Shown here: positions 17,333 to 25,919 of the stretch, piece after piece
Layout: each line of letters starts with the position of its first letter
How positions within the stretch are numbered: position 1 is the stretch's first letter
Source of the DNA: Loktanella sp. 3ANDIMAR09
GTDB lineage: Bacteria; Pseudomonadota; Alphaproteobacteria; Rhodobacterales; Rhodobacteraceae
Assembly: GCF_001420005.1 (NCBI RefSeq)
Contig: NZ_LJAK01000008.1
Location: 62,001 to 126,000 of the forward strand
Direction: 5' to 3'
DNA length: 64,000 nt
Notes under the pieces: generated by a model
Databases searched by the model: none
What the model was told of the DNA's origin: nothing
The model's input: the letters and a program-made list of their open reading frames with translations, nothing else
Translations under genes and position numbers: made by a program

Positions 17333-18286
17333 ATGCCGCAATTTCGTCCAGAGCCAGAGGAATCCGGTGTCGCCGGGCCTCTCTTGGCGGGGCTGGGCGT
17401 TGTCTGGGTCGTCCTTGTTCTGGTAATCTGGGTCTTGCAGCCAGCCGCACCCGAGGGGTTCAGCGGGGCCGTCACGCTGTTCTATTTGCTGGCGCTGGTC
17501 CTGCCGCCCGCGCTGCTGGCGGTGTGTCATCTGATCATGGACGCGCAGCGCGAAACCAAACGGCGCATCAACCGTCTGGATGATGCATTGGCGGCACTGC
17601 GCGTCACGCCGCAATCGTCGGCCATGTCCCCCAAGACGGTCGAGGCACGGCTGGAGGAAATCGCCCAGACAGCGCGCAAGACCGAAGCGACGGTCGCAAC
17701 GTTTACCAGTTCACGGGACATGGCACGGTCCAAGCTGGCGATCACCTCGATCAAGACGGTGCCGGACGACCAGCCAACGCTGGCGCTGGGCACCTCGGCC
17801 GAGGACATGGCCGTTCCCCTGGAAACGGCCGAGCTGATCCGCGCGCTCAATTTCCCCGAGGACGAGCGCGACACCGCCGGTTTCGGCGCGCTGCGCCGCG
17901 CGCTCAAGGATCGGTCGGCGGGCAAGCTCATCAAGGCCAGCCAGGACGTGCTGACGCTGCTCAGCCAGGACGGCATCTATATGGATGACCTGAAACCGGA
18001 CCGCGCAAAACCCGATCTGTGGCGCAGGTTCGCGCAGGGTGAACGGGGTCGGGCGGTCGCGGCGCTTGGTGGCATCCGGGACCGGTCCAGCCTTGCGCTG
18101 ACGGCAGGACGGATGCGCGAGGACGTGATTTTCCGCGACGCCGCACATCATTTTCTGCGGCTGTTCGACCGTATGCTGGCGCAGGTCGAACCGGATGCCA
18201 GTGATGCCGAGATGATCGCGCTGGCCGATACGCGGTCGGCGCGGGCGTTCATGATCGTGGCGCGTGTCAGCGGCGTGTTCGACTGA
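17333..18286 (+). CDS. Uncharacterised membrane protein with coiled-coil region
   Basis: I do not recognise a named family for this 317-residue protein. Two hydrophobic segments (about residues 15-37 and 46-67) are followed by a charged helical stretch (RETKRRINRLDDALAALR). A soluble domain rich in Asp, Arg and Ala, probably helical, makes up the rest. The topology suggests a cytoplasmic domain tethered to the inner membrane. The gene lies 7 bp after greA and its stop overlaps the AEC transporter start (TGATG), so it is inside an operon. No catalytic motif was seen. Confidence 0.75.
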   Translation: MPQFRPEPEESGVAGPLLAGLGVVWVVLVLVIWVLQPAAPEGFSGAVTLFYLLALVLPPALLAVCHLIMDAQRETKRRINRLDDALAALRVTPQSSAMSPKTVEARLEEIAQTARKTEATVATFTSSRDMARSKLAITSIKTVPDDQPTLALGTSAEDMAVPLETAELIRALNFPEDERDTAGFGALRRALKDRSAGKLIKASQDVLTLLSQDGIYMDDLKPDRAKPDLWRRFAQGERGRAVAALGGIRDRSSLALTAGRMREDVIFRDAAHHFLRLFDRMLAQVEPDASDAEMIALADTRSARAFMIVARVSGVFD

Positions 18287-19209
18287 TGATCGCGATTTTC
18301 ATCCAGACACTGCCATTCTTTGCCATCATCGGCTTGGGCTATGCCTCGGGGCGGTCAGGATTTTTCAGCGCCGAGGCGACGGCCTATCTGACGAAATTCG
18401 TATTCTATTTTGCGCTGTCGGCGATGCTGTTCCGGTTTTCCGCGAACCTGTCGCTGGCAGAGGTTTGGGACTGGTCGTTCGTCGGGGCCTATCTGTGCGG
18501 CACGATGTTGATCTACGTGCTGGCCACCATTGTCGCGATGGTCCGCCGATTGCCGGTGGCCGAGGCGGCGGTCGAGGCGCAGGTCGCCGTGATCGGCAAC
18601 GTGGGTTTTCTGGGGATCCCGATGCTGACCTTGCTGCTGGGACCCGCCGCGATTGGCCCGAACATGATGGTGCTGGCGGTCGATCTGATCGTGTTCGGCA
18701 GCCTGATTGTCATTCTGATCACCGGCAGCCGTGACGGGCGCATCCAGCTGGGTGTGTTGAAAACCGTGGCGCTGGGATTGCTGGCCAACCCGATGATCGT
18801 GTCGATTGCGCTGGGCCTCACGGTATCCGCACTGGCGTGGGACCTGCCAAAGCCGGTCAATGAATTCGTGACGCTGCTGGGGGGGGCCGCAACGCCCGGC
18901 GCGCTCTTTGCCATCGGTGCATCGCTCGCTGGCAAATCGGCGGAAAAACTGTCGGTCGCGTCATGGCTGACGTTTTGCAAACTGGTGCTGCATCCGGCTG
19001 CGGTGGCGGTGTTTGCGCTGCTGATCTTTACCGTGGATGCCTACGAGGCCAGTGTGATGATCGCGCTGGCAGCCCTGCCTGTGGCCGGCAACGTCTATAT
19101 GCTGGCGCAGCATTACCGGGTCGCACCCCAGCGCGTGTCAGCGGCAATCCTGGTATCGACGACGCTGTCGATCATCACCGTGTCCGTGGTCATCGCGCTG
19201 GTGACGTGA
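18286..19209 (+). CDS. AEC-family transporter (auxin efflux carrier type)
   Basis: This 307-residue membrane protein has the ten-segment pattern of the AEC family, with the conserved N-terminal helix FFAIIGLGYASGR and the central Asn/Pro features in VIGNVGFLGIPML and GLLANPMIVS. Members move small organic anions such as malate or malonate. It is translationally coupled to the preceding gene. A run of eight G residues at 18879-18886 lies within the coding sequence. Confidence 0.9.
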   Translation: MIAIFIQTLPFFAIIGLGYASGRSGFFSAEATAYLTKFVFYFALSAMLFRFSANLSLAEVWDWSFVGAYLCGTMLIYVLATIVAMVRRLPVAEAAVEAQVAVIGNVGFLGIPMLTLLLGPAAIGPNMMVLAVDLIVFGSLIVILITGSRDGRIQLGVLKTVALGLLANPMIVSIALGLTVSALAWDLPKPVNEFVTLLGGAATPGALFAIGASLAGKSAEKLSVASWLTFCKLVLHPAAVAVFALLIFTVDAYEASVMIALAALPVAGNVYMLAQHYRVAPQRVSAAILVSTTLSIITVSVVIALVT

Positions 19210-19257
19210 CACCGGGCCGGGGGCGCGTTAGCACTGGTGCAAACCAAGGAGACGACG

Positions 19258-20085
19258 ATGGATACCATTTCGGAAAACAAGTGTTTCGGCGGGACGCAGG
19301 GCGTCTATTCCCATGCGTCAGCGGCTACGGGTGGCACCATGACATTCGGCCTGTTCCTGCCGGAAGAGGCCGCGAACGGCCCTGTGCCTGTCCTGATCTA
19401 TCTGTCGGGTCTGACCTGCACCCATGAAAACGCGATGACCAAATCCGGCGCGCAGGCCTATGCTGCCGAACAGGGCATTGCGCTGGTTTTTCCCGATACC
19501 TCGCCGCGCGGAGACGGGGTGGCCGATACCGAAGGGTTCGATATGGGGCTGGCCGCCAGTTTCTACGTCGATGCGACGCAGGACCCTTGGAAACCGCATT
19601 ACCAGATGGAAACCTACATCACGCGCGACCTGATGCAGGCGCTTGCTGATTTCCCGCTGGATATGGACCGCGTGTCGATCACGGGTCATTCGATGGGGGG
19701 GCACGGTGCCCTGACGCTGGCACTGAAACACCCCGACATGTTCCGCAGCGTGTCTGCCTTTTCACCGATCTGCCATCCTACGGCGTCAGACTGGGGCCAG
19801 CGTCAGTTCGAGGGCTATCTGGGGTCCGACAAGAACGCTTGGGCAGGTCACGATGCAACGCTGCTGATGAGGTCCAAGGGCTACGACAAGCCGGTGCTGG
19901 TCGATCAGGGCACCGCGGATCAGTTCTATGACAAGCTGAACACCGGCGATTTCGCGGCGGCCTGTGCCGACGCCCGTGCAGACGCGCAAATCCGCCTGCA
20001 AAGCGGGTATGACCACAGTTATTTCTTTATCGCGTCGTTTATCGCGGACCACGTCGATTTTCACGCGCGGGCCCTCTACGCATGA
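19258..20085 (+). CDS. fghA: S-formylglutathione hydrolase
   Basis: FghA hydrolyses S-formylglutathione to formate and glutathione in glutathione-dependent formaldehyde oxidation. The 275-residue esterase-fold protein has nucleophile Ser in GHSMGGHGA (near residue 147), the family segment [11 protein letters not shown] near 46, and catalytic Asp and His in the C-terminal part (GYDHSYFF). An AAGGAG site precedes the ATG at 19258, which makes the short in-frame extension unlikely. No formaldehyde dehydrogenase gene is adjacent. The stop overlaps the next start. Confidence 0.95.
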   Translation: MDTISENKCFGGTQGVYSHASAATGGTMTFGLFLPEEAANGPVPVLIYLSGLTCTHENAMTKSGAQAYAAEQGIALVFPDTSPRGDGVADTEGFDMGLAASFYVDATQDPWKPHYQMETYITRDLMQALADFPLDMDRVSITGHSMGGHGALTLALKHPDMFRSVSAFSPICHPTASDWGQRQFEGYLGSDKNAWAGHDATLLMRSKGYDKPVLVDQGTADQFYDKLNTGDFAAACADARADAQIRLQSGYDHSYFFIASFIADHVDFHARALYA

Positions 20086-20531
20086 GCATTTACGTCGACG
20101 CCGATGCCTGCCCGGTCAAGGCAGAGGTCGAACGCGTCGGCACGCGGCACAAGGTGCAGATGTTCGTGGTCAGCAACGGCGGTATCCGCCCGTCGCAAAA
20201 CCCGCTGGTGCAGACCATCGTGGTGCCGGACGGGCCGGACGTGGCTGACATGTGGATCGCGGACAGGGCAGGGCCGGGCGATGTCGTCATTACGGGTGAC
20301 ATTCCGCTGGCGGCCCGCTGCGTGGAAAACGGTGCGCAGGTCCTCAAACACAATGGCGAGCCGCTGACGCAGGCCAATATCGGCAATGTGCTGGCGACGC
20401 GCGATCTGATGGCTGACATGCGTGCCGCCGATCCGTTTCGTCAGGGCGGTGGTCGCGCGTTTTCCAAGGCCGACCGGTCCCGTTTTCTGGACGCGCTTGA
20501 ACGCAGCCTGCGCAAGGCTGCCCAATCCTGA
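20082..20531 (+). CDS. YaiI/YqxD family protein (DUF188)
   Basis: This 149-residue protein begins [13 protein letters not shown] and contains [14 protein letters not shown], both hallmark segments of the YaiI/YqxD family, which has a PIN-like nuclease fold. Conserved aspartates (Asp6, Asp8 and those in the ITGDIPLA strand) would form the acidic centre. The cellular role is not established. It overlaps fghA by ATGA and precedes the HAD gene by 12 bp. Confidence 0.92.
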   Translation: MSIYVDADACPVKAEVERVGTRHKVQMFVVSNGGIRPSQNPLVQTIVVPDGPDVADMWIADRAGPGDVVITGDIPLAARCVENGAQVLKHNGEPLTQANIGNVLATRDLMADMRAADPFRQGGGRAFSKADRSRFLDALERSLRKAAQS

Positions 20532-20543
20532 AAGGACACCCCC

Positions 20544-21164
20544 ATGCCTGTAGAGGCCGTCATCTTTGACATCGGAAACGTGCTGATCGAATGGCAGCCG
20601 GAACGGTTCTATGACGCGCAGATCGGAGAGGAACGTCGCCGCGCGATGTTCGCCGCCCTCGACCTGCACGGCATGAATGACGGTGTGGACCGTGGCGACA
20701 ACTTTCTGGAGGCCGTCACGGCCTTTGCCGCGGCCAATCCCGCCTGGCATGCCGAAATCATGATGTGGCACGATAACTGGGCGCAGATGGCGAGCCCCGA
20801 AATCCCTCATTCGATCCGGTTGCTGCATGCCCTGCGCGCGGCAGGTGTTCCGGTGTTCGCCCTGTCGAATTTCGGCATTCAGACCTTTGCGATTGCCGAA
20901 AAGGTGTATCCTTTTCTGAACGATTTCGACCGTCGCTATATTTCCGGCCACATGGGCGTCATCAAACCGGACGCCGAGATCTACCGCCGGGTCGAGGTGG
21001 ATTGCGGCGTCGATCCGGCTGTCCTGTTGTTCACCGATGACCGCGCCGACAATATCGCTGCCGCGACCGAACGCGGATGGCAGACGCATCTGTTCGACGG
21101 GCCGCAGGCCTTTGCAGATCGTCTGGTGTCCGAAGGATTGCTGACGGCAGAGCAGGCACAATGA
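20544..21164 (+). CDS. HAD-family hydrolase (YihX-like)
   Basis: This 206-residue HAD subfamily IA protein has motif I VIFDIGNVLIEW, motif II FALSNF, a Lys in GVIKPD and motif IV LLFTDDRADN. The DxGN form of motif I is typical of YihX-like sugar-phosphate phosphatases and epoxide-hydrolase N-terminal relatives. The substrate is unknown. A GAAAGGA site precedes the start. The stop overlaps the ATG of the ornithine-cyclodeaminase-like gene. Confidence 0.9.
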   Translation: MPVEAVIFDIGNVLIEWQPERFYDAQIGEERRRAMFAALDLHGMNDGVDRGDNFLEAVTAFAAANPAWHAEIMMWHDNWAQMASPEIPHSIRLLHALRAAGVPVFALSNFGIQTFAIAEKVYPFLNDFDRRYISGHMGVIKPDAEIYRRVEVDCGVDPAVLLFTDDRADNIAAATERGWQTHLFDGPQAFADRLVSEGLLTAEQAQ

Positions 21165-22063
21165 CCCTGATGATCGGACCAGAAGCCGAGGCAAGGCTTG
21201 ACTGGGTGGGGCTGACGGATGCGCTGGCCGCAGGTCACGACCTGCCGCCGGCAGAGATCAAGGATGTGTTCCTTTATCAGGGGAACCGGACGCTGCTGAA
21301 CCGGTCCGCCTGGATCGCGGGGTTGGGCGTGCTGGTCAAGGCGGCAACGGTGTTTCCGGACAACCCCGCGCAGGGGCGGCCGATGGTCGGCGGTGCCGTG
21401 AATCTGATGTCGGACGCGGATGGCAGTCTATCGGCCGTTCTGGATTTCGGGCTGGTCACGAAATGGAAAACAGCCGGGGACAGCCTGCTGGCCGCGCGAC
21501 GACTGGCGCGCCCGGACAGCCGCAATATCCTGATCATCGGCGCGGGAACCGTGGGGGCGTCGCTGGTGCAGGCCTATGGTGCCGTGTTCGCGCATGCGTC
21601 GTTCACGATCTGGAACCGGTCCTCCGACGGGGCCGCGCGGTTTGCCCGCGATCATGGGGCGCGGGTGGCCGATGATCTGGAAACCGCCGTGCGGGCCGCC
21701 GATATCATCTGCTGTGCCACGATGACGACCGAACCGGTTTTGCGCGGCGCATGGTTGCAGCCCGGCCAGCATGTCGATCTGATCGGGGCCTATCGCCCCG
21801 ACATGCGCGAGGCCGATGACTTGGCCCTGAAACGTGCGCGGATTTTTGTCGACAATCGCAGCACGACGATGGACCACATCGGCGAGTTGCGCGACCCGCT
21901 GTCGCGCGGTGTGATCGGGCCGGATGATGTTCTGGCGGATTTTTACGACCTTGACCGGTTTGACCGCGAACCGGGGGACATCACCTTGTTCAAGAACGGC
22001 GGCGGCGCGCATCTTGATCTGATGACGGCGCATTACATTCTGGGTCAGGTCGGCGCGGCATGA
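21161..22063 (+). CDS. Ornithine cyclodeaminase/mu-crystallin family protein
   Basis: This 300-residue protein has the N-terminal substrate domain with a Lys (VLVKAATV) and Arg pattern and a Rossmann domain with IIGAGTVGASL near residue 125. It ends with the conserved DLVTG-like region altered to ADFYDLDRF. The family includes ornithine cyclodeaminase, alanine dehydrogenase and ketimine reductases; the substrate here is undecided. The start at 21161 overlaps the HAD stop (ATGA), supporting translational coupling. Confidence 0.9.
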   Translation: MTLMIGPEAEARLDWVGLTDALAAGHDLPPAEIKDVFLYQGNRTLLNRSAWIAGLGVLVKAATVFPDNPAQGRPMVGGAVNLMSDADGSLSAVLDFGLVTKWKTAGDSLLAARRLARPDSRNILIIGAGTVGASLVQAYGAVFAHASFTIWNRSSDGAARFARDHGARVADDLETAVRAADIICCATMTTEPVLRGAWLQPGQHVDLIGAYRPDMREADDLALKRARIFVDNRSTTMDHIGELRDPLSRGVIGPDDVLADFYDLDRFDREPGDITLFKNGGGAHLDLMTAHYILGQVGAA

Positions 22064-23016
22064 TCTGGCTGACCGTCCTTGTGGTTCTGCTGATGCTGGC
22101 GTGCTGGCCATTCCTCAGCGAGGCGCGCAAGCCGCCTTTGACAGCGGATATTCGCGGGAACGGCACATGGGCTGCGTTGTCACAGGGGCGCACGTGGTAT
22201 CGCTGGACCGGGCCATCGCGTGGCCCAGTGGTGGTGGCAATCCATGGCCTGACCACACCCAGCCCCGTGTTCGATGATCTGGCGGGGCATCTGGCGCAGT
22301 CAGGTTATCGCGTGCTTTGCTATGATCTGTATGGTCGGGGGCTGTCTGACGGTGTTGCGGGACCGCAAGATGGTGCGTTTTTTCTCAAACAGCTGGATGA
22401 TCTGTTGCGCGATCAGGATGTGACAGGCCCCATGACGCTGGTTGGCTATTCCATGGGCGGCACGATCGCGACGCTCTTTGCGGCAAGGGATTCGGCGCGT
22501 GTCGAGAGGATCGTCCTGCTTGCTTCGGCGGGCATGGGGCTGAACCTGACGCCATTCTGGCGGTTTGCGCGTGATACGCCTGTGGTCGGGGACTGGCTGG
22601 CGCGCGGGTTCGGTGCGGGTAATCTGCGTCAGGTCGCAGCGACGGGCACGGCGATCGGTCGGGTGCAACACGATCAACTGATGCGCAGGGGGTATCTGCG
22701 CGCTGTTCTGTCCAGCCTACGGGGCGCGTTGTCAGCGCAGATGCAGGATGCCCATCGCGCCGTCGCCGTTGCCGAAATCCCTGTCCTCGCCATCTGGGGC
22801 GGCATGGATGCGACGATCCCGGCCGTCGCGATGGGAAAATTGGCACAGTGGAACCGCAAGGTCGTCCACGAGGTCGTGCCCGACGCTACCCACGCGCTGC
22901 CGTGGCAACACGCCGACGTCGTTGCGGATCTGATGCGGGACTGGATGGACGGTCAGGCCGTTGCGTCCAATGAAACGGCTGCTGGCACCAAAAGCGGTGA
23001 TCCGACACAGGTATAG
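22060..23016 (+). CDS. Alpha/beta hydrolase
   Basis: This 318-residue alpha/beta-hydrolase has an N-terminal membrane anchor or signal (WLTVLVVLLMLACW), an HGLTTPS oxyanion region, nucleophile Ser in GYSMGGT near residue 127, Asp in AIWGGMD and His in DATHALPW. The reaction is not predictable beyond esterase or lipase type. It is coupled to the preceding gene by an ATGA overlap. The last 64 bp overlap the convergent diguanylate cyclase gene, an unusually long overlap for this region. Confidence 0.9.
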   Translation: MIWLTVLVVLLMLACWPFLSEARKPPLTADIRGNGTWAALSQGRTWYRWTGPSRGPVVVAIHGLTTPSPVFDDLAGHLAQSGYRVLCYDLYGRGLSDGVAGPQDGAFFLKQLDDLLRDQDVTGPMTLVGYSMGGTIATLFAARDSARVERIVLLASAGMGLNLTPFWRFARDTPVVGDWLARGFGAGNLRQVAATGTAIGRVQHDQLMRRGYLRAVLSSLRGALSAQMQDAHRAVAVAEIPVLAIWGGMDATIPAVAMGKLAQWNRKVVHEVVPDATHALPWQHADVVADLMRDWMDGQAVASNETAAGTKSGDPTQV

Positions 23017-24080
23017 TTCCGTCCATTGCGTTTCGCGTGATAAAGCGCGTGATCCGCGCTGGCACTATGATGGTCGAAACTCGCCTGAAGCGGAGTCCAT
23101 GAGACACCGATCGACACGGTCAGATCGAGGATCTGATCGTCAATCTCAAAGGCCGTGTCGCTGACGGCCTTTCTGCATCTGTTGGCAATGATTTCCGCTG
23201 TGCCTGCGGCCGTATCCGGCAGTAGGACTGAAAATTCGTCACCCCCAAGGCGGCTGAACAGATCCCCCTCGCGCAGGCAATCACGGATCCTTTGAACAAA
23301 TTGAACCAGGACGGCATCGCCCGCCGGATGGCCATAGGTGTCGTTGATGATTTTGAACCGGTCGATATCCATCAGCAACAAGGCACGCCCGCGGGGGGCC
23401 TGTGGCCGGCTGTTCAGGCCGTCGACGAACTCCCGAATGGCGGCACGGTTCAGAACACCTGTCAGCCCGTCCGTCTGAGAGGCCGTTTGCAGGGTTTGCA
23501 CCCGGATGATCTGTAGCCGTTCACGGGTCAGCAACAGGCCCAGGGCCAGTGTCCCGACAAACTGAACCACAAAGGAAAATGGCGCGATATTGGCCATGTA
23601 GATTTGTCGCGCCGCCTGTGGCAGCAGCAGACCAATCAGCGCGTGCATTGCGACCACGGTTGCCAGCAAGAGGGTCGCAGCGACGTTCGGGACGCCCCTG
23701 GATCGGATGAATTTCGACCACGCCAGGCCGCATGCCGCGACCGAACACATCGCGGTCAAGCCGACAGTCATGCCGTCCCCGCCAATCGCGAAACGGGTCA
23801 CACCCGCAATGACAAGCGCGATGATGCCACCCTGCACATCGAAATAGGCAAAGGCCAGCGCAACGAACACGAGCCTGGAATCAATGAGGAAACCATCCGA
23901 AATTTCGACCGGAGACGACATTGATGCGACCGCCGCGAGCCCCAGCACCAACCCCATGATCGGGCGGACAGCGACACCGTCCAGTTTGTGGCGGGCGATC
24001 AGGCCATAAACATAGGCCATAGAGAGCGCGATCCCGACCGGCTGAAACAGCGTCATGAAAATCCGGACAAGTTCGGTCAT
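22953..24080 (-). CDS. Membrane diguanylate cyclase (5TM-LYT sensor plus GGDEF)
   Basis: This 375-residue protein joins a multi-helix membrane sensor region (residues 1-195, resembling the 5TMR-LYT type) to a GGDEF domain. The cyclase domain begins DGLTGVLNR, carries metal-binding DIDRFK, and has an intact active site RLGGDEF. It should make c-di-GMP at the inner membrane in response to an unknown signal. No allosteric RxxD is visible just before GGDEF (the residues are CLREGDLFSRL). It is divergent from zapE and overlaps the hydrolase gene at its 3' end. Confidence 0.94.
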   Translation of the reverse strand: MTELVRIFMTLFQPVGIALSMAYVYGLIARHKLDGVAVRPIMGLVLGLAAVASMSSPVEISDGFLIDSRLVFVALAFAYFDVQGGIIALVIAGVTRFAIGGDGMTVGLTAMCSVAACGLAWSKFIRSRGVPNVAATLLLATVVAMHALIGLLLPQAARQIYMANIAPFSFVVQFVGTLALGLLLTRERLQIIRVQTLQTASQTDGLTGVLNRAAIREFVDGLNSRPQAPRGRALLLMDIDRFKIINDTYGHPAGDAVLVQFVQRIRDCLREGDLFSRLGGDEFSVLLPDTAAGTAEIIANRCRKAVSDTAFEIDDQILDLTVSIGVSWTPLQASFDHHSASADHALYHAKRNGRNYTCVGSPLLVPAAVSLDATA

Positions 24081-24209
24081 GGGTCCCCTCGTGAGCCTGA
24101 GCGGACAATCGCTGCGAAAACTGTAGAAATATTTAATCGAACCAGACCGGTTCCAACGGGCTATAACACCTGTTTGTCAATTCATCGGTCGCGGCGTATT
24201 TCATGCGGC

Positions 24210-25274
24210 ATGAGTGTTTCAGATGCCTATGATGCAGCGGTCCGGGACGGCACGCTGAATGATGATCCGGCCCAGCGTGCGGTCTTGCCCGAACTGGATC
24301 GTATTGCCACGGCACTTGCCCTGCCGGTCAAGCGTGGCTTGTTCCGCCGGGCGCCGGACCCTGTTCCGGGGCTGTACATGTGGGGTGGTGTCGGGCGCGG
24401 CAAATCCATGTTGATGGACTTGGCCTATGCGCAGATTGATGCGCCAAAGTTGCGCCGCCATTTTCATGCTTTCATGCAGTGGGTGCACGGTGAAATCGCG
24501 CAGGCTCGCAGGCAGGGGGTCGATGACGCGATCAAACCCGTGGTGGCCACGCTGGCCGATCAGACGCGGCTGCTGTGTTTTGACGAAATGCAGATTACGG
24601 ACATTACAGATGCGATGATCGTGGGCCGGCTGTTCGAGGGGTTGTTCGCCGCTGGCGTGACAATCATCACCACATCGAACAGGCCGCCTGACGACCTGTA
24701 CAAGGACGGTTTGAACCGTCAGTTGTTCGTGCCGTTCATCGACCTGCTCAAGACGCGGCTGGTGGTTCACGAACTGGCCGCCGAAACGGATTATCGACAG
24801 GGTCGGCTGGCGGGCACGCCAACCTATTTCACGCCGGTTGATGCGGCGGCGCGCAGCGCCATCGCCAAGGTCTGGCAGGATCTGACCCAAGGTGCGGACA
24901 ACCCGCTGACCCTGCACGTCAAGGGGCGCGAGGTTGTCTTGCCGGGGTATCACAACGGTGTCGCGCGCGCGTCATTCTTTGATTTGTGTGGGCGGCCGTT
25001 GGGCGCTGCGGATTACCTTGCGCTGGCAGATGCCGTGCGGGTGCTGATCCTCGAGGACATTCCGTCGTTGGGGCGGGACAACTTCAACGAGGCCAAACGT
25101 TTCGTGACCCTGATCGACGCCCTCTACGAGGGGCGCGTGCGTTTGATCTGTTCTGCCGCCGCCGCGCCGGAATTTCTGTATCGCGAAGGCGAGGGCAGTT
25201 TTGAATTCGAACGCACCGCCAGTCGGTTGCGCGAAATGCAAAGCGATGGATGGGGCGAAAACCCAGCGGCCTGA
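24210..25274 (+). CDS. zapE: Cell division protein ZapE (AFG1-type ATPase)
   Basis: ZapE is a P-loop ATPase that modulates the FtsZ ring during constriction, related to mitochondrial AFG1/LACE1. The 354-residue protein has Walker A GGVGRGKS (near residue 58), Walker B LLCFDEMQITD (near 120), sensor segment TSNRPPDDLY, and the family C-terminus with FERTASRLREMQ. The ATG at 24210 starts the conserved N-terminus; a longer frame upstream runs back into the divergent gene and lacks conservation. A hairpin follows the stop. Confidence 0.93.
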   Translation: MSVSDAYDAAVRDGTLNDDPAQRAVLPELDRIATALALPVKRGLFRRAPDPVPGLYMWGGVGRGKSMLMDLAYAQIDAPKLRRHFHAFMQWVHGEIAQARRQGVDDAIKPVVATLADQTRLLCFDEMQITDITDAMIVGRLFEGLFAAGVTIITTSNRPPDDLYKDGLNRQLFVPFIDLLKTRLVVHELAAETDYRQGRLAGTPTYFTPVDAAARSAIAKVWQDLTQGADNPLTLHVKGREVVLPGYHNGVARASFFDLCGRPLGAADYLALADAVRVLILEDIPSLGRDNFNEAKRFVTLIDALYEGRVRLICSAAAAPEFLYREGEGSFEFERTASRLREMQSDGWGENPAA

Positions 25275-25277
25275 GAC

Positions 25278-25300
25278 GAAAAAGCAGGCCAAAAGCCTGC
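25278..25300 (-). terminator. Intrinsic terminator between zapE and the folC operon
   Basis: GCAGGC (25284-25289) pairs with GCCTGC (25295-25300) around a 5-nt loop. Read on the minus strand the stem is followed by five T residues, so it best serves the leftward secreted-protein/folC operon. It may also stop zapE transcripts. Confidence 0.7.
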
Positions 25301-25394
25301 CCCTCGCCCTGCCAAGATCGCCGGACCTGCGTGACATTCACTGCCATTCTGTCCCGTTGACACTTTTGTGAATCATGAGTGATTCGCAGTCAAT

Positions 25395-25919
25395 CTATTT
25401 TTCAGTGTCACGTGTCTTGCTCAGTGACATGGCGGCCTGGCAACGGGGTGATACAGCCGCGCGGGTGGCCCGCAGTGGCGTTGTGGGGTCGATCGAGCTG
25501 TCCGCGACATAGACCCCGTTCAGGCAGATATCCTGTGCGTAATTGCCTGAATTGAAACCAAATCCTGGATTTCCGCAGTTTTCGACGTTGCCGTCGGCAT
25601 TCCAGCCTTGCGAATTTGTCCCCGAAAAACTGCCGCCCGTCAGAAATGTCAGCGACAATGGATCAAACCGCAGGTGCCAGGTGGCAGTGGGCGCGCGCGT
25701 TGCCATGTCCCATGTGCCCAGCAGCTGGCCGCGGTGATAGCCCGCAATCTTGAACCCTGTCACATCGCGTTCCGTGACGATGGTGCGGGCCATCGCGGTT
25801 TCCGCAATCGTCATGCGTCCGGTCATCGTATAGCCGTTCGCACCGGTCCAGCAGAAATTCAGGGTCTCGGCGGTGGCCGGGCCTGCCAGCAGCGCAAGGG
25901 CAAACAGACTAACCCGCAT
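25395..25919 (-). CDS. Small secreted protein of unknown function
   Basis: This 174-residue protein has a clear signal peptide (MRVSLFALALLAGPATA, cleavage before ETLNFC). The mature part is rich in aromatic residues, Gly, Asn and Thr and has four cysteines (FCWTG, ENCGNPG, DICLNG, PRCQAA) that could form two disulfides. I do not recognise a named family. It overlaps the folC stop by 11 bp and is last in the accD-folC direction, with a terminator about 95 bp beyond its stop. Confidence 0.75.
   Translation of the reverse strand: MRVSLFALALLAGPATAETLNFCWTGANGYTMTGRMTIAETAMARTIVTERDVTGFKIAGYHRGQLLGTWDMATRAPTATWHLRFDPLSLTFLTGGSFSGTNSQGWNADGNVENCGNPGFGFNSGNYAQDICLNGVYVADSSIDPTTPLRATRAAVSPRCQAAMSLSKTRDTEK

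Noticed and set aside
18879-18886. G8 run in the AEC transporter as a phase-variation switch
   Set aside because: Runs of this length appear several times in this GC-rich window and the frame is intact; no supporting signal.
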